Shown here piece after piece: positions 16,070 to 24,266 of a stretch of 64,000 nt of DNA (positions within the stretch are counted from its first letter, which is position 1; every line of letters starts with the position of its first letter). The position numbers and the translations under genes were made by a program. The notes under the pieces are model-generated. The model did no database searches, had not been told where the DNA came from, and saw only the letters and a list, made by a program, of their open reading frames with translations. This stretch comes from Chelativorans multitrophicus. Lineage in GTDB: Bacteria; Pseudomonadota; Alphaproteobacteria; Rhizobiales; Rhizobiaceae. The stretch is from contig NZ_JAAAPL010000001.1 of the NCBI RefSeq assembly GCF_011317445.1, positions 1,941,001 to 2,005,000 on the forward strand. The letters are read 5' to 3'.

Positions 16070-17338
16070 ATGATATACAGAAAAGCGTTGATGCTTCTGG
16101 CGGCCACGAGCATCCTCGCCGGGACGGCAGGCCTCGCCGCGGCGCAGGATGTGACGCTGACGATAGAGAGCTGGCGCAATGACGATCTTGCAATCTGGCA
16201 GGAACAGCTCATCCCAGCTTTTGAAGCGCAAAATCCCGGCATCAAGGTGGTCTTCTCTCCTTCCGCGCCGACGGAATACAACGCAGCATTGAACGCCAAG
16301 CTGGATGCCGGCTCCGCCGGCGACCTGATCACCTGCCGGCCGTTCGACGCATCATTGGAGCTCTACAACAAAAGCCAGCTGGCGGATCTCACGGATCTGC
16401 CGGGCATGGAGAACTTTTCCGACGTGGCCAAGTCGGCATGGCAGACGGACGATGGCTCCGCCACCTTCTGCGTGCCTATGGCCTCGGTCATTCACGGCTT
16501 CATCTACAACAAGGATGCCTTTGAAGAGCTGGGTCTGCAGGTGCCGCAGACGGAGGACGAGTTCTTCGCCGTGCTCGACAAGATCAAGGAGGACGGCAAT
16601 TACATCCCCTTGGCGATGGGCACGAAGGACCTCTGGGAAGCGGCGACCATGGGCTACCAGAACATCGGCCCGAACTACTGGAAGGGCGAGGAAGGCCGTC
16701 TTGCCCTCATCAAGGGCGAGCAGAAGCTGACCGATCCGCAATGGGTGGACCCATTTACGACGCTCGCCCGCTGGAAGGACTATTTGGGCGACGGCTTTGA
16801 GGCCCAGACTTATCCGGATAGCCAGAACCTCTTCACGCTCGGCCGTGCCGCCATTTACCCCGCCGGCTCCTGGGAAATCTCCGTGTTCAATACCCAGGTG
16901 GAATTTGAGATGGGCGCTTTCCCGCCTCCGGTGAAAGCTGCGGGCGACACCTGCTACATCTCCGATCACACGGACATTGGCATCGGCCTGAACGCCAAGA
17001 GCCCCAATGCGGAAGCGGCCAGGACATTCCTCACCTGGGTGGCCTCGGACGAGTTCGCGAAGATCTACGCCAATGCGCTCCCCGGCTTCTTCAGCCTCTC
17101 CTCGCAGCCCGTGGAGATGGAAGATCCGCTTGCACGGGAATTCGTCTCCTGGCGCGAAAAATGCGAGCCGACCATCCGCTCGACCTACCAGATCCTTTCG
17201 CGCGGAACTCCAAATCTGGAAAACGAGACCTGGACGGCTTCCGCGAACGTGATCAACGGCACGGAGACGCCCGAAGCAGCAGCGGAGCGGCTTCAGGAGG
17301 GCCTCACGAGCTGGTACGAGCCGCAGCAGGGGAACTAG
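16070..17338 (+). CDS. sugar ABC transporter substrate-binding protein (CUT1)
   Basis: A 422-residue periplasmic binding protein with a Sec signal peptide (hydrophobic core LMLLAATSILAG, cleavage probably after LAAA near residue 25). The mature part has the family 1 extracellular solute-binding pattern: TIESWRNDDLAIWQEQLIPAFE at the start, GRAAIYPAGSWE in the middle and NAKSPNAEAARTFLTWVAS later. It captures a sugar or oligosaccharide for the two permeases and ATPase downstream. AAGGAG lies six nt before the ATG. The kinase across the control region and the Gfo/Idh enzyme in the operon suggest an amino sugar or sugar derivative, unproven. Confidence 0.92.
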   Translation: MIYRKALMLLAATSILAGTAGLAAAQDVTLTIESWRNDDLAIWQEQLIPAFEAQNPGIKVVFSPSAPTEYNAALNAKLDAGSAGDLITCRPFDASLELYNKSQLADLTDLPGMENFSDVAKSAWQTDDGSATFCVPMASVIHGFIYNKDAFEELGLQVPQTEDEFFAVLDKIKEDGNYIPLAMGTKDLWEAATMGYQNIGPNYWKGEEGRLALIKGEQKLTDPQWVDPFTTLARWKDYLGDGFEAQTYPDSQNLFTLGRAAIYPAGSWEISVFNTQVEFEMGAFPPPVKAAGDTCYISDHTDIGIGLNAKSPNAEAARTFLTWVASDEFAKIYANALPGFFSLSSQPVEMEDPLAREFVSWREKCEPTIRSTYQILSRGTPNLENETWTASANVINGTETPEAAAERLQEGLTSWYEPQQGN

Positions 17339-17346
17339 TGCACAAA

Positions 17347-17421
17347 GCACCCCCCACCCGCTCGCTGACGCTCGCGGCCTCCCCGCATGAGGGGAGGTCG
17401 GCGCTTAGCGCCGGGTGGGGA
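17347..17421. repeat. mosaic palindromic intergenic element (copy 2)
   Basis: Between the binding protein and first permease lies a nested palindrome: outer arms CCCCCCACCCG and CGGGTGGGG (17412-17420), an inner hairpin CCTCCCCGCATGAGGGGAGG, and a GGCGC/GCGCC hairpin. Its modules also occur at 11577-11687 in another arrangement. The hairpin could trim or pause mRNA after the binding-protein gene, a common way to make more binding protein than permease. Confidence 0.6.
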
Positions 17422-18368
17422 TGGCATCGAAATCCGCGATGACTGTGCAACCAGCCTCAAAGAAACCGATCCGCTGGCACATCGCCGTTTTCCTGGCGCC
17501 GGCGCTGCTCGTCTATACGGTGGTGATGATCCTGCCGCTGTTCGGGACGCTGCAGCTTTCGTTGTTCCGCGGCACACCGGAGGCGCAGGTCTTCGTTGGT
17601 CTTGAGAACTTCCGAACGCTTCTCGGCGACCCGCGCTGGTCGGCAAGCTTCTGGAATGCACTGTGGAATAATGTCTGGTTCTTCATCATCCACATGGCTG
17701 TGCAGAACCCGATCGGCATCCTCCTTGCGGCGCTTCTTTCCAATCCGCGGCTGCGCCTGCGTGGCTTCTACCGCACCGCGATTTTCGTGCCGACCATCCT
17801 CTCCTTCGTCATCGTCGGCTTCGTGTGGAAGCTGATCCTGAGCCCCATCTGGGGCGTCGCGCCCAGCCTGCTCGACCTGGTGGGGCTGAAAAGCCTTTTC
17901 GCGCCCTGGCTCGGCAAGGAGGAATATGCGCTCACCACGCTGGGCCTCATTTCGGTCTGGCAGTTCGTCGGCATTCCCATGATGCTGATCTATGCCGCCC
18001 TTCTGGCCATTCCCGACGAAATCCTCGAAGCGGCCGAATACGACGGCATCACCGGGATGGCGCAGTTCTGGAAGATAAAGCTGCCGCTCATCCTGCCCTC
18101 GATCGGCATTATTTCGGTGCTGACCTTCGTCGGCAACTTCAATGCCTTCGACCTGATTTATTCCAGCCAGGGCGCGATGGCCGGCCCGAATTTTTCAACG
18201 GATATCCTGGGCACGTTCCTTTACCGCACCTTTTTCGGCTTCCAGTTGCAGATCGGCGACCCGAATATGGGCGCCACAATCGCTTCCATGATGTTCTTCA
18301 TCATCCTGGCGGGCGTGTGCCTCTATCTCTTCGGCATCCAGACGCGGCTTCGCCGCTATCAGTTCTGA
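17421..18368 (+). CDS. sugar ABC transporter permease 1 (MalF-like, CUT1)
   Basis: An inner-membrane permease of 315 residues with six predicted transmembrane segments, starting with AVFLAPALLVYTVVMILPLFG. The EAA loop that docks the ATPase reads EAAEYDGITGMAQFWKIKLP, followed by the usual LP(L/S)I. It is the second gene of the importer operon. I use the ATG at 17421, right after the repeat's GGTGGGG; the upstream GTG at 17415 and the ATG at 17439 are alternatives. Confidence 0.9.
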   Translation: MASKSAMTVQPASKKPIRWHIAVFLAPALLVYTVVMILPLFGTLQLSLFRGTPEAQVFVGLENFRTLLGDPRWSASFWNALWNNVWFFIIHMAVQNPIGILLAALLSNPRLRLRGFYRTAIFVPTILSFVIVGFVWKLILSPIWGVAPSLLDLVGLKSLFAPWLGKEEYALTTLGLISVWQFVGIPMMLIYAALLAIPDEILEAAEYDGITGMAQFWKIKLPLILPSIGIISVLTFVGNFNAFDLIYSSQGAMAGPNFSTDILGTFLYRTFFGFQLQIGDPNMGATIASMMFFIILAGVCLYLFGIQTRLRRYQF

Positions 18369-18418
18369 GGGTGGAGATGAGAAACGCGGCAATCAGGCTC
18401 GGGCAGCGCTTTGCGGTA

Positions 18419-18567
18419 CCCCCCTCTGCCCTGCGGGGCATCTCCCCCTCAAGGGGGGAGATTGGCCGGCCGCGATTGCCGCACTCATTCTCTGATCATT
18501 GGCGAAAGGCCCGGAGACAGCCGATCTCCCCTCTTGTGGGGGAGATGTCCGGCAGGACAGAGGGGGG
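18419..18567. repeat. RIME/MITE-like palindromic element (copy A)
   Basis: A 149-bp element between the two permease genes. The terminal arms CCCCCCTCTGCCCTGC and CCGGCAGGACAGAGGGGGG are inverted repeats. Inside each is a second hairpin of the form ATCTCCCC...GGGGAGAT, and the centre has GCACTCATTCT..GATCATTGGC. Copy B at 32152-32308 has the same design and a similar centre. No coding capacity or transposase. It resembles intergenic repeats known in rhizobia. Confidence 0.8.
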
Positions 18568-18603
18568 CGCGAAGGGGCGCCAGCCCGTGCGAGATTCCGC
18601 GTC

Positions 18604-19443
18604 ATGAGCCGCGCCCGCTCCTCCCCTTGGCGCAGCGTTGCGGCACATGCCGCGCTCATCACCTATACGGCGATCGCGCTGTTCCCGGTTATCGTCATCG
18701 TCATCAATTCGTTCAAGACGCGCCAGGCGATCTTCCGCTCTCCCCTTTCCCTACCCGACGCCGAAACATTCAGCCTCGTCGGCTATCAGACGGTGATGAC
18801 GCAGGGCGACTTCTTCCTCTATTTCCAGAACAGCCTCATCGTAACAGTCGCATCGCTGTTTTTCGTGCTCCTTTTCGGGGCCATGGCGGCCTTCGCGCTT
18901 GCCGAATACCGCTTTCGCGGCAACCCGCTCATGGGCCTTTATCTCGCCCTCGGCATCATGATCCCCATTCGGCTCGGCACGGTGGCGATCCTTCAACTCA
19001 TGGTGGCGAGCGGCCTCGTCAACACGCTTACGGCCCTGATTCTGGTCTATACGGCGCAAGGGCTGCCGCTCGCCGTCTTCATTCTCTCGGAGTTCATGAA
19101 ACAGGTTTCCGAAGACTTGAAGAATGCCGGCCGCATCGACGGGCTTTCGGAATACCGCATCTTCTTCCGCCTCGTCCTGCCGCTCGTGCGTCCGGCCATG
19201 GCCACCGTCGGGGTATTCACCATGATCCCGATCTGGAACGACCTGTGGTTTCCGCTGATCCTTGCGCCGGCTGAAGCCACGAAGACCATCACCCTCGGTG
19301 CCCAGATCTTCCTCGGCCAATTCGTGACCAACTGGAACGCAGTTCTGTCCGCCCTTTCGCTGGCGATCCTCCCCGTCCTCATCCTCTATCTCATCTTCTC
19401 CCGCCAGCTCATTCGCGGGATCACTGCAGGAGCCGTCAAATGA
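18604..19443 (+). CDS. sugar ABC transporter permease 2 (MalG-like, CUT1)
   Basis: A 279-residue permease with six predicted membrane helices, beginning ITYTAIALFPVIVIVINSFKTR as usual for MalG-type partners. The EAA loop is EDLKNAGRIDGLSEYRIFFR followed by LVLPLVRP. The frame is open upstream to 18499 inside the repeat, but the family start is the ATG at 18604. It overlaps the next gene by 4 bases (ATGA), so the two are translationally coupled. Confidence 0.92.
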   Translation: MSRARSSPWRSVAAHAALITYTAIALFPVIVIVINSFKTRQAIFRSPLSLPDAETFSLVGYQTVMTQGDFFLYFQNSLIVTVASLFFVLLFGAMAAFALAEYRFRGNPLMGLYLALGIMIPIRLGTVAILQLMVASGLVNTLTALILVYTAQGLPLAVFILSEFMKQVSEDLKNAGRIDGLSEYRIFFRLVLPLVRPAMATVGVFTMIPIWNDLWFPLILAPAEATKTITLGAQIFLGQFVTNWNAVLSALSLAILPVLILYLIFSRQLIRGITAGAVK

Positions 19444-20498
19444 GCGAAAAGCCGCTGCGCGTGGTCGTCGCCGGCCTCGGCAATATGGGCAGAAGCCACG
19501 CGCTCGCCTATCACCGCAATCCGGGCTTCGAGATCGCGAGCTTGGTGAACCGCTCCCCTGTTCATCTGGAAGGAGAGCTTGCGGGCTATGCGGTCGAGCG
19601 CTCCTTCGAGGAAGCATTGAAGCGCGAGCGGCCGGATGTCGCCTCCGTCAACACCTATTCCGACAGTCACGCCGATTATGCGGTGATGGCCCTTGAGGCC
19701 GGCTGCCATGTGTTTGTCGAAAAGCCGCTTGCAACGACGGTGAAGGACGCGGAGCGCGTCGTGGCGGCGGCTAAGGCAAATGGCCGCAAGCTGGTCGTGG
19801 GCTACATCCTGCGTCATCACCCCTCCTGGCAAAGGCTGATCCAAGAGGCCCGCACGCTGGGCGGCCCCTACGTCTTCCGCATGAACCTCAACCAGCAGTC
19901 GAGCGGGCCCACCTGGGAAACACACAAGCAGCTCATGCAGACGACCTCCCCCATTGTCGACTGCGGCGTGCATTATGTGGATGTCATGTGCCAGATCGCC
20001 GACGCGAAGCCCGTCGAGGTGCGCGGCATGGGCCTGCGGCTCTCGGACGAGATCAACCCCGACATGTACAATTACGGCCACCTCCAGGTGCTGTTCGACG
20101 ACGGCTCCGTCGGCTGGTATGAGGCCGCATGGGGTCCGATGATCTCCGAAACCGCCTTCTTCGTGAAGGACGTCATGTCGCCTAGGGGCAGCGTCTCCAT
20201 CGTCATGGACGAGGGCGCCAAGTCCGACGACATCGACACTCACACCAAAACGGCCAAGCTCCGCGTCCATCGCGCCGCGCGGGAGCCGGGAGGCCGCTTC
20301 GCCGAGCCCGACGAGATCCTTAATATGGAGGGCGAACCCGGCCACCAGGAGCTTTGCGAGCGCGAGCAGGCCTTTCTCCTCAAGGCTATCCGGGAAGACA
20401 TGGACCTCTCGCGCCACATGGAGGATGCTGTGCAGTCGCTGAAGATCTGTCTCGCCGCCGACGAAAGCGTGCGCACCGGGCGCGCGGTGAAATTGTGA
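19440..20498 (+). CDS. Gfo/Idh/MocA-family NAD(P)-dependent oxidoreductase
   Basis: A 352-residue dehydrogenase with an N-terminal Rossmann fold (VVVAGLGNMGRSHA, residues 8-21) and the family signature EKPLA near residue 96. The C-terminal sheet domain includes DCGVHYVD, the usual catalytic-region His motif. Members oxidise or reduce sugars, inositols and sugar derivatives. It overlaps the permease gene upstream and is 7 bp before the ATPase gene, so it sits inside the importer operon and probably acts on the imported substrate. Confidence 0.9.
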   Translation: MSEKPLRVVVAGLGNMGRSHALAYHRNPGFEIASLVNRSPVHLEGELAGYAVERSFEEALKRERPDVASVNTYSDSHADYAVMALEAGCHVFVEKPLATTVKDAERVVAAAKANGRKLVVGYILRHHPSWQRLIQEARTLGGPYVFRMNLNQQSSGPTWETHKQLMQTTSPIVDCGVHYVDVMCQIADAKPVEVRGMGLRLSDEINPDMYNYGHLQVLFDDGSVGWYEAAWGPMISETAFFVKDVMSPRGSVSIVMDEGAKSDDIDTHTKTAKLRVHRAAREPGGRFAEPDEILNMEGEPGHQELCEREQAFLLKAIREDMDLSRHMEDAVQSLKICLAADESVRTGRAVKL

Positions 20499-20505
20499 GG
20501 TCGCC

Positions 20506-21507
20506 TTGGGTTCGCTGACGCTGGAAAACATCGAGAAGTCCTTCGGCGCCACCGAAGTGTTGAAGGGCATCGACCTTGCGGTGAACGACGGCGAGTTCGT
20601 CATCTTCGTCGGCCCGTCCGGTTGCGGGAAGTCGACACTGCTCCGCATCATAGCCGGGCTGGAGGATGCCACCTCCGGCAAGGTGCTGATCGATGGTCAG
20701 GCGGTCGATACCGTGCCGCCCGCCAAGCGCGGCATCGCCATGGTCTTCCAAAGCTATGCGCTTTATCCCCACCTCAACGTGCGCGACAACATGGGGCTGG
20801 GCCTCAAGCAGGCAGGACGCCCCAGGGAAGAGATAAAGGCACGCGTGGCCACGGCATCCAAGATGCTCGGCCTTGATGATTATCTGGAGCGCCGCCCGGC
20901 GGAGCTTTCGGGCGGCCAGCGCCAGCGTGTCGCCATTGGGCGCGCCATTGTGCGTAACCCCAAGCTCTTCCTCTTCGACGAGCCGCTTTCAAATCTGGAC
21001 GCCGCGCTTCGCGTGAACACGCGACTTGAAATCGCCAAGCTTCATCGCGAGCTCAAGGCCACCATGATCTATGTGACGCATGATCAGGTGGAGGCAATGA
21101 CCCTGGCGGACCGAATTGTGATCCTGAACGCCGGCCGGATCGAGCAGATCGGTACCCCAATGGAGCTCTACAACCGCCCGGCAAACCTCTTCGTGGCCGG
21201 CTTCATCGGCTCGCCCAAAATGAATCTGATCGAGGCCGAGAAGCTTGGAAAGAACGGCGCGAAAACGCTTGGCGTGCGTCCCGAGCACGTAACGGTCGAC
21301 CCGAACTCCGGCGACTGGAAAAGCACCGTCCTGCATGTGGAGCATCTCGGCGCCGACACGATCCTTTATCTTGACACGGAGCAGGCCGGCCTCATCACCG
21401 CCCGTCTTTTCGGCGAGCACCAGTTCGCACCCGACGACAAGCTATTCGCCACACCTCAGCACGAGCGGATCTATCGTTTCGACGCGAATGGTGACGTGAT
21501 CGCCTGA
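20506..21507 (+). CDS. sugar ABC transporter ATP-binding protein (UgpC/MsmK type)
   Basis: A 333-residue ATPase. Walker A is GPSGCGKST, the signature LSGGQRQRVAIGRA, Walker B LFLFDEPLSNLDA, and the H-loop follows in VTHDQVEAM. The C-terminal ~100 residues form the MalK-like regulatory OB domain, with the typical GVRPEHV. The start is a TTG at 20506 with GAGGT upstream; no ATG fits. It energises the two permeases and closes the operon, followed by a terminator-like hairpin at 21532. Confidence 0.95.
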   Translation: MGSLTLENIEKSFGATEVLKGIDLAVNDGEFVIFVGPSGCGKSTLLRIIAGLEDATSGKVLIDGQAVDTVPPAKRGIAMVFQSYALYPHLNVRDNMGLGLKQAGRPREEIKARVATASKMLGLDDYLERRPAELSGGQRQRVAIGRAIVRNPKLFLFDEPLSNLDAALRVNTRLEIAKLHRELKATMIYVTHDQVEAMTLADRIVILNAGRIEQIGTPMELYNRPANLFVAGFIGSPKMNLIEAEKLGKNGAKTLGVRPEHVTVDPNSGDWKSTVLHVEHLGADTILYLDTEQAGLITARLFGEHQFAPDDKLFATPQHERIYRFDANGDVIA

Positions 21508-21531
21508 TCGGAAATCCCAAACGGGCGCTTG

Positions 21532-21550
21532 TCGCGCCCGCAAGTCTGAA
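21532..21550 (+). terminator. hairpin after the sugar importer operon
   Basis: CGGGCGC (21532-21538) pairs with GCGCCCG (21544-21550) around a 5-nt loop, 25 bp after the ATPase stop codon. An ATTTT run follows only about ten bases later, so it may work as a bidirectional terminator between convergent genes, but weakly. Confidence 0.45.
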
Positions 21551-21553
21551 ATT

Positions 21554-22633
21554 TTAGGCCGAAAGGCTTGCGGCCAATAGCACCAGCCCCAGCATGAGCA
21601 CCAAAAGCGCACCGGCGATCTCGATTCCGTTATGGATTCGGGTCCCCCACGCGCCGCCGCCGGAGAGCGCAACGGCCCAGTTTTTGGCCGTTACGGCAAG
21701 AATTGCGAGCACCGAGACCGTGATTGCCGTGCCGAGTGCCATAGCGAAGACCGAGACGATTCCGCCAAGCCAAAGCGCATTGAGAAAGGAGAATGTGAGC
21801 ACGATCAGCGCCCCGGAACAGGGCCGCATCCCTACCGCAGCCACCGCCGACCAGGCTGTGCGCCAATCGAGCCGGTCACCGGAAAGCTTTGCCGGGTCCG
21901 GCGCGTGGGAGTGCCCGCAGCTTGGGCAGACCTCGCCCGGCGCGTGAACATGGTGATGATGGCCGTCATCATGGTGGTGATGATGACAGTGCCCATGATG
22001 TTCGTGATGCCCCTCATGCCCATTATGACGGTGCTCGCCGGTATGGGCTGCGGAAAGGCTGTGCATCGCATGGCCCTCGTCGCGCCGCAAGAGCGGGCCG
22101 AGCTTGCGCCATAACAGCCAGGCGCCGAATGCGGCGATGAGCGCATAGCTCAGAATTTCCAGAAACCAGGTGGCATCGGTCATGGAAATCGCGGTGCCGC
22201 GCAAAATCAGGAACACCGACCCCATGACCACGATCGCCGTCAGAGCCTGCAGGATCGCCGAGGCGAAGGAGAGCGTGATGCCGCGCTTCAGCGCCACTTC
22301 ATTGGCGAGCATGTAGGAGGAGATCACGGCCTTGCCATGGCCTGGCCCTGCCGCATGGAAAATCCCATAGGCGAAGGAAAGGCCGACCAGGACCCAGAGC
22401 TGCGATCCGTCCTCGCGCATCGCCTTCAGCGCGCCAGTCAGCGCGCGATAAAAGCTCTGCTGCTCGTTGTTTACCCACTGCAGAAGCCCGGCGAAGCGGC
22501 CGACCGGCGCGACGGACGGCTCCGCGGTTCCGATGCCTAGCGAGCTCTGCGCGTGGGCATGAAAGGCAAGGATGGCCGTCGTGGCTGCGATCAGGAAGAG
22601 CTTCGCGGAAAGCCCGACATGCTTGGTCATCAT
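21554..22633 (-). CDS. NicO-family nickel/cobalt transporter with His-rich loop
   Basis: A 359-residue membrane protein with an N-terminal signal-like segment. The family motif HAAGPGHGKAVISSYML lies near residues 92-110, and a second block GMRPCSGALIVLTFS lies after the loop. Between them is a cytosolic or periplasmic stretch with more than twenty His residues (about 190-240), ending CPSCGHSH, a probable metal buffer. NicO/RcnA-type proteins move Ni2+ or Co2+; direction cannot be told from sequence. It directly follows the DUF1007 gene. No cobalamin riboswitch precedes the pair, although B12-controlled genes are close by. Confidence 0.88.
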   Translation of the reverse strand: MMTKHVGLSAKLFLIAATTAILAFHAHAQSSLGIGTAEPSVAPVGRFAGLLQWVNNEQQSFYRALTGALKAMREDGSQLWVLVGLSFAYGIFHAAGPGHGKAVISSYMLANEVALKRGITLSFASAILQALTAIVVMGSVFLILRGTAISMTDATWFLEILSYALIAAFGAWLLWRKLGPLLRRDEGHAMHSLSAAHTGEHRHNGHEGHHEHHGHCHHHHHDDGHHHHVHAPGEVCPSCGHSHAPDPAKLSGDRLDWRTAWSAVAAVGMRPCSGALIVLTFSFLNALWLGGIVSVFAMALGTAITVSVLAILAVTAKNWAVALSGGGAWGTRIHNGIEIAGALLVLMLGLVLLAASLSA

Positions 22634-23293
22634 TCAGCCCTTGCAGGTGAGCTCGAGTTTCGTCGCAAAGATTTTGCTGTAATCGGTTCCTGTCGGATCG
22701 TTGAAAAATGCTTCCGTCAACGTCGACTGATTCTGCGCGATCGCATCATCCGGGTCCGGCCGGACAACCGTGTGATTGCAATCCTGGGGCAGGTTCTCAA
22801 CCTCCAGATAATCGTCCTCGGTGAAATCGATCGCCGTGTAAAATGTCGGGTCGTACACGCCGAAATTTACCTTGCCCTTGAGCTGGAGCGGCTCCTTGGG
22901 CTTGGATTCGAAGAGGATGATGAGCTGATTGTCGGTGAAATCCGCCATCAATTCGGCCGGAGCCTCCATGGCCACATCACGGCCGTTGGCGCTGACGATC
23001 TGGAAATAGTTGAACTCGGCAAGGGAATCGTGGACGACGCCCGCCACCTCCTTCAGTTCCTCCTCATCGAGCTTCAGGTCCTGGTTCTTGTCGAATTCAA
23101 CGAGGACCGTGCTTGAGAAAAGGTCGTCGAACCGCCATACATGGCGCAAGGCTTCCACCTGGCGCTCCGGCCCGATTGCCACGTTGAGCCGTGCTTCTGC
23201 AAAGACGTGCGGATGAGCCAAGGCCGGTGAACTGAAAGCCAGCATTCCAGCAGTGATCCAGGCCGGCGCCGCTTTCCCCGTGCTACCGCTCAT
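22634..23293 (-). CDS. DUF1007-family periplasmic protein, partner of NicO
   Basis: A 219-residue exported protein (signal peptide ending SSPALA, mature start HPHVFAEA). The DUF1007 family is almost always encoded next to NicO-type metal transporters and is thought to assist them. A calcium-loop-like DKNQDLKLDEEEL stretch occurs near residues 70-85. I chose the second ATG (23293), which has GAGGGG nine nt upstream; the ATG at 23302 would abut it. It ends immediately before the NicO gene. Confidence 0.85.
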   Translation of the reverse strand: MSGSTGKAAPAWITAGMLAFSSPALAHPHVFAEARLNVAIGPERQVEALRHVWRFDDLFSSTVLVEFDKNQDLKLDEEELKEVAGVVHDSLAEFNYFQIVSANGRDVAMEAPAELMADFTDNQLIILFESKPKEPLQLKGKVNFGVYDPTFYTAIDFTEDDYLEVENLPQDCNHTVVRPDPDDAIAQNQSTLTEAFFNDPTGTDYSKIFATKLELTCKG

Positions 23294-23353
23294 GCTGAAC
23301 ATCCCCTCGATTTCTTGAATTGTATTATCTAGACGAACCTGGCGAAATTAGGA

Positions 23354-24262
23354 TTAAATCTTCGTCTCGGCTCCACAATTTTCCCTAAGCCATTGCGCGA
23401 GGAAATCGACCAGCGCGCGCACTTTGGCCGGCAGATACCGCCGGTGGGGATAAACCGCAAAAATGCCCGCTCCGTCTGTAATGAACTCGTCCAGAACGGT
23501 AACAAGCCGTCCGGCCTTCAACTCGGCCATGGCAATGAAATCTGGAACAAAGGCAAAGCCCAGGCCCGCCAGCGCGGCAGCGCGCACCGCGAGGGGACTG
23601 TTCGCCTCAATCGGCCCTGATACCGGCACGGTTATCGGCACGCCCCCCTCCTGAAATGGCCAGTTGTGCCGGTAGCGGCTGTTGGTGTCGATGAGGCATG
23701 GCAGGTTCTGCAACTCGCGAGGATGCGTCGGTTTTCCATATTTCTCGATCAAGGAGGGCGAGGCGCAAAGCAGTACTCGGAAAGGGTTGAGCCGCCGCGC
23801 GATCATGCTGGAATCATCAAGCTTCGTGATCCGGATCGCGAGATCGAACCCCTCCTCCACAAGGTCTACAAAGCGGTCATCCAGCTGAATATCGAGCGTG
23901 ATTTCCGGATGGGCCGTCGCAAAATCGATCAGCGACTGGCCAATGGGAGCGTCTGCAAAGGTTCGGGGGGCGGAAAGCTTTATGCGGCCACGTATACCGC
24001 TTGCCGATTCGCGAACGGTTTCCGACAGCGCATCGATTTCCCGTACGAGTTCGAGCGCACGCTGGTAATAAAGCCCGCCGGCTTCGGTAAGCGAAAATTT
24101 CCGGGTCGTGCGGTTCAGCAGCAACGCCCCCAGTTCATCCTCGAGTTCCCGCACATATTTGGAAAGCAAAGCCTTTGAGCGGCCCGATTTCCGCGCCGCC
24201 GCTGAAAATCCTTCCGCATCGGCGACTTGGATGAAAGCGCGCATCCGCGTCAACGTATCCAT
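23354..24262 (-). CDS. LysR-family transcriptional regulator
   Basis: A 302-residue regulator with an N-terminal winged helix-turn-helix (MDTLTRMRAFIQVADAEGFS, recognition region SAAARKSGRSKALLSKYVREL) and a C-terminal effector-binding domain (residues ~90-300). The sub-type resembles the CrgA/DmlR group. The ATG at 24262 fits the canonical LysR N-terminus. It starts 4 bp after the amidase stop on the same strand, so the two are likely co-transcribed, an unusual order for a LysR protein, which is more often divergent from its target. Confidence 0.92.
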   Translation of the reverse strand: MDTLTRMRAFIQVADAEGFSAAARKSGRSKALLSKYVRELEDELGALLLNRTTRKFSLTEAGGLYYQRALELVREIDALSETVRESASGIRGRIKLSAPRTFADAPIGQSLIDFATAHPEITLDIQLDDRFVDLVEEGFDLAIRITKLDDSSMIARRLNPFRVLLCASPSLIEKYGKPTHPRELQNLPCLIDTNSRYRHNWPFQEGGVPITVPVSGPIEANSPLAVRAAALAGLGFAFVPDFIAMAELKAGRLVTVLDEFITDGAGIFAVYPHRRYLPAKVRALVDFLAQWLRENCGAETKI

Positions 24263-24266
24263 GATC

